From Myxococcaceae bacterium (lineage in GTDB: Bacteria > Myxococcota > Myxococcia > Myxococcales > Myxococcaceae): 47,949 bases of DNA. Below, one piece after another: positions 45,681 to 47,949 of this stretch (position 1 is its first letter; each line of letters starts with the position of its first letter). The translations under genes and the position numbers were made by a program. The notes beneath the pieces are model-generated. The model saw only the letters and a program-made list of their open reading frames with translations, was not told the origin of the DNA and ran no database searches. The stretch spans positions 1 through 47,949 of the forward strand of contig JAFGNZ010000256.1 in NCBI GenBank assembly GCA_016926755.1, in the 5' to 3' direction.

Positions 45681-46856
45681 ATGATGAGTGACGCAGAGAA
45701 GCCCACCGAGAAGCGCACCGAGGATATGGGCGAGCAGGGAGGACGGGAGCTCCAGATCATGTTCGCCTTGGACGGCACCCGCTACGAGTCGATCAAGGTG
45801 CTGGAGCAGAGGGGGAATGGCGAGGTGCTGCTACTGGCGCAGCGTCATCTTCAAGGTGGGCCTGCGGGCCACGTCGCCATCAGGACCTTGCGCAGTCCGA
45901 GCCAGTTCATGAACCGTCAGCGACTGGTCGACGAGGTACGGCTGGCCTTCCTGCTCCATCACCCGGCAATCGCCCAAGTCCACCATCTGAAGATCCATAA
46001 GGGAGAGCCGCACATTGTTCTGGAGCACGTGGACGGCCCCTCGTTGGACACCGTTCTTAACCTCGTGGCGATGCTCGAGCGCCCGGTGTCACCGTCCTTC
46101 GCTCTCCACGTGGCATCCGAGATCGCCGATGCGCTCCACCACGCGCACACGCTCAGAGACGAGCAGGGGATGCCTCTGGGGGTCATCCACCGCGACGTGA
46201 GCCCGCGGAACATCTGCATGGATACGCATGGCGCGGTGAAGCTGACGCACTGCGGCGCGGCCTACTCGCTCATCGTGGGGAGAGAGGAGACGCCGCACTT
46301 ACTGCTCAAGGGGGATGTGGCGTACGCCTCGCCGGAGTACCTGCGCCGCCAGCACCTGGCGCCGTCATCGGACGTGTTCTCCCTCGGGCTCGTTCTGGTG
46401 GAGCTGCTGACAGGTCGCCACCTGTTTAACGTAGAGGATTCTGGAGAGGCGCGATCACTCTTCCTGCGTCCTGGCGAGCAAATGCCCAAGCCGGAGGAGT
46501 CGCCTTCGCTCCCCTTCGAGCTGATGCGGAGCCTGATCGAGCGCTACGGGCCGGAAGACGTGGAGAAGGCCCTGAAAGGCCTGCCGGAATCAGTCAAGGC
46601 CATCATCCACAAGGCCCTGCGTCCAACCCCTGCCGAGCGATACGCCACGGCCGCCGAGATGCGTGATGCACTCCTCGGAGCTCTTGGGCAGATGCCGCAG
46701 CCCTACGGCAGGAAAGAGGCCCGTGAGGAGGTCTCGAAACTGGTCGCCGATGCCAGCGCCCACCGTGATCGGCTGGAACTCCCGCAAGAGGGTATTTTCC
46801 CGGAGGGGCTGGACGCGCACGAGCTGTTCGTCCGCCCAGAAGGGAACCGGTCCTGA
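45681..46856 (+). CDS. Kinase-like protein lacking ATP-site Lys and DFG Asp (pseudokinase 2)
   Basis: The 391-residue protein is a paralogue of the one at 19534. The catalytic loop is intact (IHRDVSPRN, His170-Arg171-Asp172, Asn177), but the VAIK lysine is Arg68 (HVAIRTL) and the DFG motif reads HCG at 190-192 (KLTHCGAA). The glycine loop is degenerate (RGNGEVLLL). Shared features are HPAIAQVHHL, IVLEHVDGPSLDTVL, ASEIADALHHAHTL and the C-terminal PYGRKEAREEVSKLV. Two neighbouring ATG codons (45681, 45684) are possible starts. It is convergent with an XRE gene of the family linked to copy 1. Confidence 0.88.
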   Translation: MMSDAEKPTEKRTEDMGEQGGRELQIMFALDGTRYESIKVLEQRGNGEVLLLAQRHLQGGPAGHVAIRTLRSPSQFMNRQRLVDEVRLAFLLHHPAIAQVHHLKIHKGEPHIVLEHVDGPSLDTVLNLVAMLERPVSPSFALHVASEIADALHHAHTLRDEQGMPLGVIHRDVSPRNICMDTHGAVKLTHCGAAYSLIVGREETPHLLLKGDVAYASPEYLRRQHLAPSSDVFSLGLVLVELLTGRHLFNVEDSGEARSLFLRPGEQMPKPEESPSLPFELMRSLIERYGPEDVEKALKGLPESVKAIIHKALRPTPAERYATAAEMRDALLGALGQMPQPYGRKEAREEVSKLVADASAHRDRLELPQEGIFPEGLDAHELFVRPEGNRS

Positions 46857-46862
46857 GGGACC

Positions 46863-46897
46863 GGCGGGCGCTTCCCTACTTGAGGAGAGCGCCCGCC
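46863..46897. terminator. Strong hairpin over convergent gene ends
   Basis: GGCGGGCGCT (46863-46872) and AGCGCCCGCC (46888-46897) are perfect 10-bp arms. They flank the XRE stop and follow the kinase-like gene stop by seven bases, so the structure can serve both transcripts. No T-run follows. Confidence 0.65.
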
Positions 46898-47241
46898 ATA
46901 CCCGTGAGAGCCGAGAGCTGGGTCTCGTCCATCCGGAGCACCAGCGTGAGCAGCCGGCGTAGACTCGGCGCTGGTTCCTCCTGCTTTCCTCGAGAGCTCT
47001 TGGTGGGCTCGTTGGCGGCTCCTGAGCCCGACAGGCCGAGTAGATCATCCGAAGAGATGTGGAGCATGGTGCAGAGCTTGCGAAGTGTGGGGACGCTGGG
47101 CATCACCTTCCCGCGCTCCATGCGGCTGTAGACCATGGAGGTGATCTCCACCAGGGAGGCTACCTCTGCCTGGGTGAGCCCTGCACGTTGCCGGGCTGCA
47201 CGCGCGGCCTCGCCGATCATTTTCGCCAGATCTTCGTTCAT
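46876..47241 (-). CDS. XRE-family regulator next to kinase-like gene (copy 2)
   Basis: The 121-residue protein has the same helix-turn-helix as copies 1 and 3: ARAARQRAGLTQAEVASLVE, MVYSRMERGKVMPSVPTLRK and LCTMLHISSDDLLGL. A basic linker (NEPTKSSRGKQEE) leads to a 35-residue helical tail (LTLVLRMDETQLSALTGMAG) that the other copies lack and that may mediate dimerisation. It lies 53 bases downstream of copy 3 on the same strand, so both may be one transcript. Confidence 0.87.
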   Translation of the reverse strand: MNEDLAKMIGEAARAARQRAGLTQAEVASLVEITSMVYSRMERGKVMPSVPTLRKLCTMLHISSDDLLGLSGSGAANEPTKSSRGKQEEPAPSLRRLLTLVLRMDETQLSALTGMAGALLK

Positions 47242-47294
47242 GGGTGGACGGAAGAGTACCTGATAGAGCTATCCGGGTGGGGTTCGATTCGAGG

Positions 47295-47522
47295 TCACGC
47301 CTTCACGGTGGGCGAGCCGAGGAGCGTGTCCGATGAGACCCCGAAGAAGAGGCACAGATCGATGAGAGTCGAGGGCGTGGGCAGGATCTTGCCGCGCTCC
47401 ATCCGGGCATAGGCCAGCAAGGGGAGATCGATGCTTTGGGCTACCTGCTCCATGGTAAGCCCGGCATTGAGCCGGACGCTGTGGATCATCGTGCCGATGG
47501 TGTTTGCTAAGGGCTCGGACAT
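47295..47522 (-). CDS. Small XRE-family regulator divergent from a kinase gene (copy 3)
   Basis: The 75-residue protein is almost the same length as copy 1 and consists of the helix-turn-helix: SVRLNAGLTMEQVAQSIDL and YARMERGKILPTPSTLIDLC. ATG 47522 is preceded by GAGG at five bases and matches the start of the family; an in-frame start further upstream is less likely. It is divergent from the kinase gene at 47747, repeating the arrangement at 19136-19534. Confidence 0.85.
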   Translation of the reverse strand: MSEPLANTIGTMIHSVRLNAGLTMEQVAQSIDLPLLAYARMERGKILPTPSTLIDLCLFFGVSSDTLLGSPTVKA

Positions 47523-47746
47523 GCGGACCTCGGGGTAGGGGAAGGCACCGCTTGTACGGTGCTGTCCTGATATACCCAATACGGATAGCAGAGGGATAGA
47601 ATCTGCGGGTGCATGCTCTTGCCAGTAGCAGAAGCGGGATGAGCGCAGGTCTGGTAGCGTCGCCAGCTCCTGGAGGTTGAACGCATGTACGGGGGATCGG
47701 CTCCCGCAGGGAGATACCTGGGGAACTTGACCCTCGGAGCTGAGTC
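47523..47746. promoter_or_regulatory. Divergent control region with inverted repeat
   Basis: GCACCG (47545-47550) and CGGTGC (47557-47562) form a dyad 22 bases upstream of the copy 3 XRE start, at a position where a bound regulator could control it. TATACCCAATACGGATA follows at 47571. GGAG about nine bases before ATG 47747 is the kinase ribosome binding site. Confidence 0.45.
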
Positions 47747-47949
47747 ATGACGGCTCTCCCATCTTTGGAGATTCCTCCTGGAACGGATGTCCGCGGCTTC
47801 CTGATCGAGGGGAAGTTGGGGGCTGGCGGCTTCGGCACGGTGTACCGGGCCCGTCGTGGCGAGCGCCTCTACGCGCTCAAGTTCATCCGCATCAAGGACG
47901 CGGGCGGCTGGGCGAAGCGCGAGGTGGAGAGCCTCCTGCGCGTCGCACA
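47747..47949 (+). CDS. Serine/threonine protein kinase, N-terminal part (cut by window edge)
   Basis: The frame starts at ATG 47747 and runs off the right edge after 67 codons. It shows an intact glycine loop (GKLGAGGFGTVYRARRG), the ATP-binding lysine in LYALKFIRI and the start of helix C (AKREVESLLRV). Unlike the two kinase-like proteins inside the window, all visible motifs are canonical, so it is probably an active kinase. It is divergent from the copy 3 XRE gene. Confidence 0.85.
   Translation, partial: MTALPSLEIPPGTDVRGFLIEGKLGAGGFGTVYRARRGERLYALKFIRIKDAGGWAKREVESLLRVA

Overview
The window looks like a chromosome segment of a large-genome myxobacterium (Cystobacterineae type: Myxococcus/Archangium/Stigmatella/Hyalangium relatives). 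This is inferred from very high GC with GC-rich third codon positions, frequent GTG starts, many Ser/Thr kinase-like proteins (one cut off at each window edge, two more inside), a chemotaxis-like operon, PilZ and carboxypeptidase-regulatory-repeat proteins, and secreted proteins without obvious homologues. The species cannot be fixed from sequence alone.

Layout of the core part (1-33166). After a truncated kinase and a small outer-membrane barrel protein (both minus) comes a tightly packed plus-strand operon pdxJ-acpS-nnr-tsaE (1565-4673): vitamin B6, ACP activation, NAD(P)HX repair and tRNA t6A synthesis. A minus-strand group follows: hutU, a barrel-like lipoprotein, hutI and a class II glutamine amidotransferase (4680-9214). 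It encodes two middle steps of histidine degradation with a lipoprotein gene between them; hutH is not in the window. A plus-strand chemosensory operon (9409-15532) encodes a CheY-like receiver, a GAF-CheD fusion, CheA without P2, an MCP with a possible C-terminal tether, CheW and CheR, with no CheB. Next are a FdhF/YdeP-type molybdopterin oxidoreductase, a BON-domain protein, a small XRE regulator divergent from a degenerate kinase, MutT, a lipoprotein, FtsH, a stand-alone sigma-70 region-1.1-like protein, GrpE, a DegP/HtrA protease, a large repeat protein with a C-terminal PDZ domain, a PilZ protein and an NAD-type glutamate dehydrogenase. FtsH, GrpE and HtrA form a protein-quality-control neighbourhood.

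The right third starts with tRNA-Thr(CGT) at 33091-33166 and looks like an integrative element. A tyrosine recombinase follows the tRNA; beyond it lie an excisionase-like protein, unknown genes, a small XRE protein, a primase-like protein, a VapE/SF3-type helicase, a non-coding block with seven copies of an 8-bp motif (candidate origin), two small zinc-binding proteins, an AT-richer TIR/SEFIR-domain gene (likely defence cargo), a possible 36-codon gene and a DUF932 phage/plasmid protein. No second copy of the tRNA end was found, so the right boundary is open.

The last 2.3 kb carries a second kinase-like gene, two more small XRE regulators and the start of an apparently intact kinase. The most unusual pattern is this recurring pairing of kinase-like proteins with one family of small XRE regulators. 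The two complete kinase-like proteins are paralogues degenerated in complementary ways: one lost the catalytic-loop Asp and Asn, the other the ATP-binding Lys and the DFG Asp.
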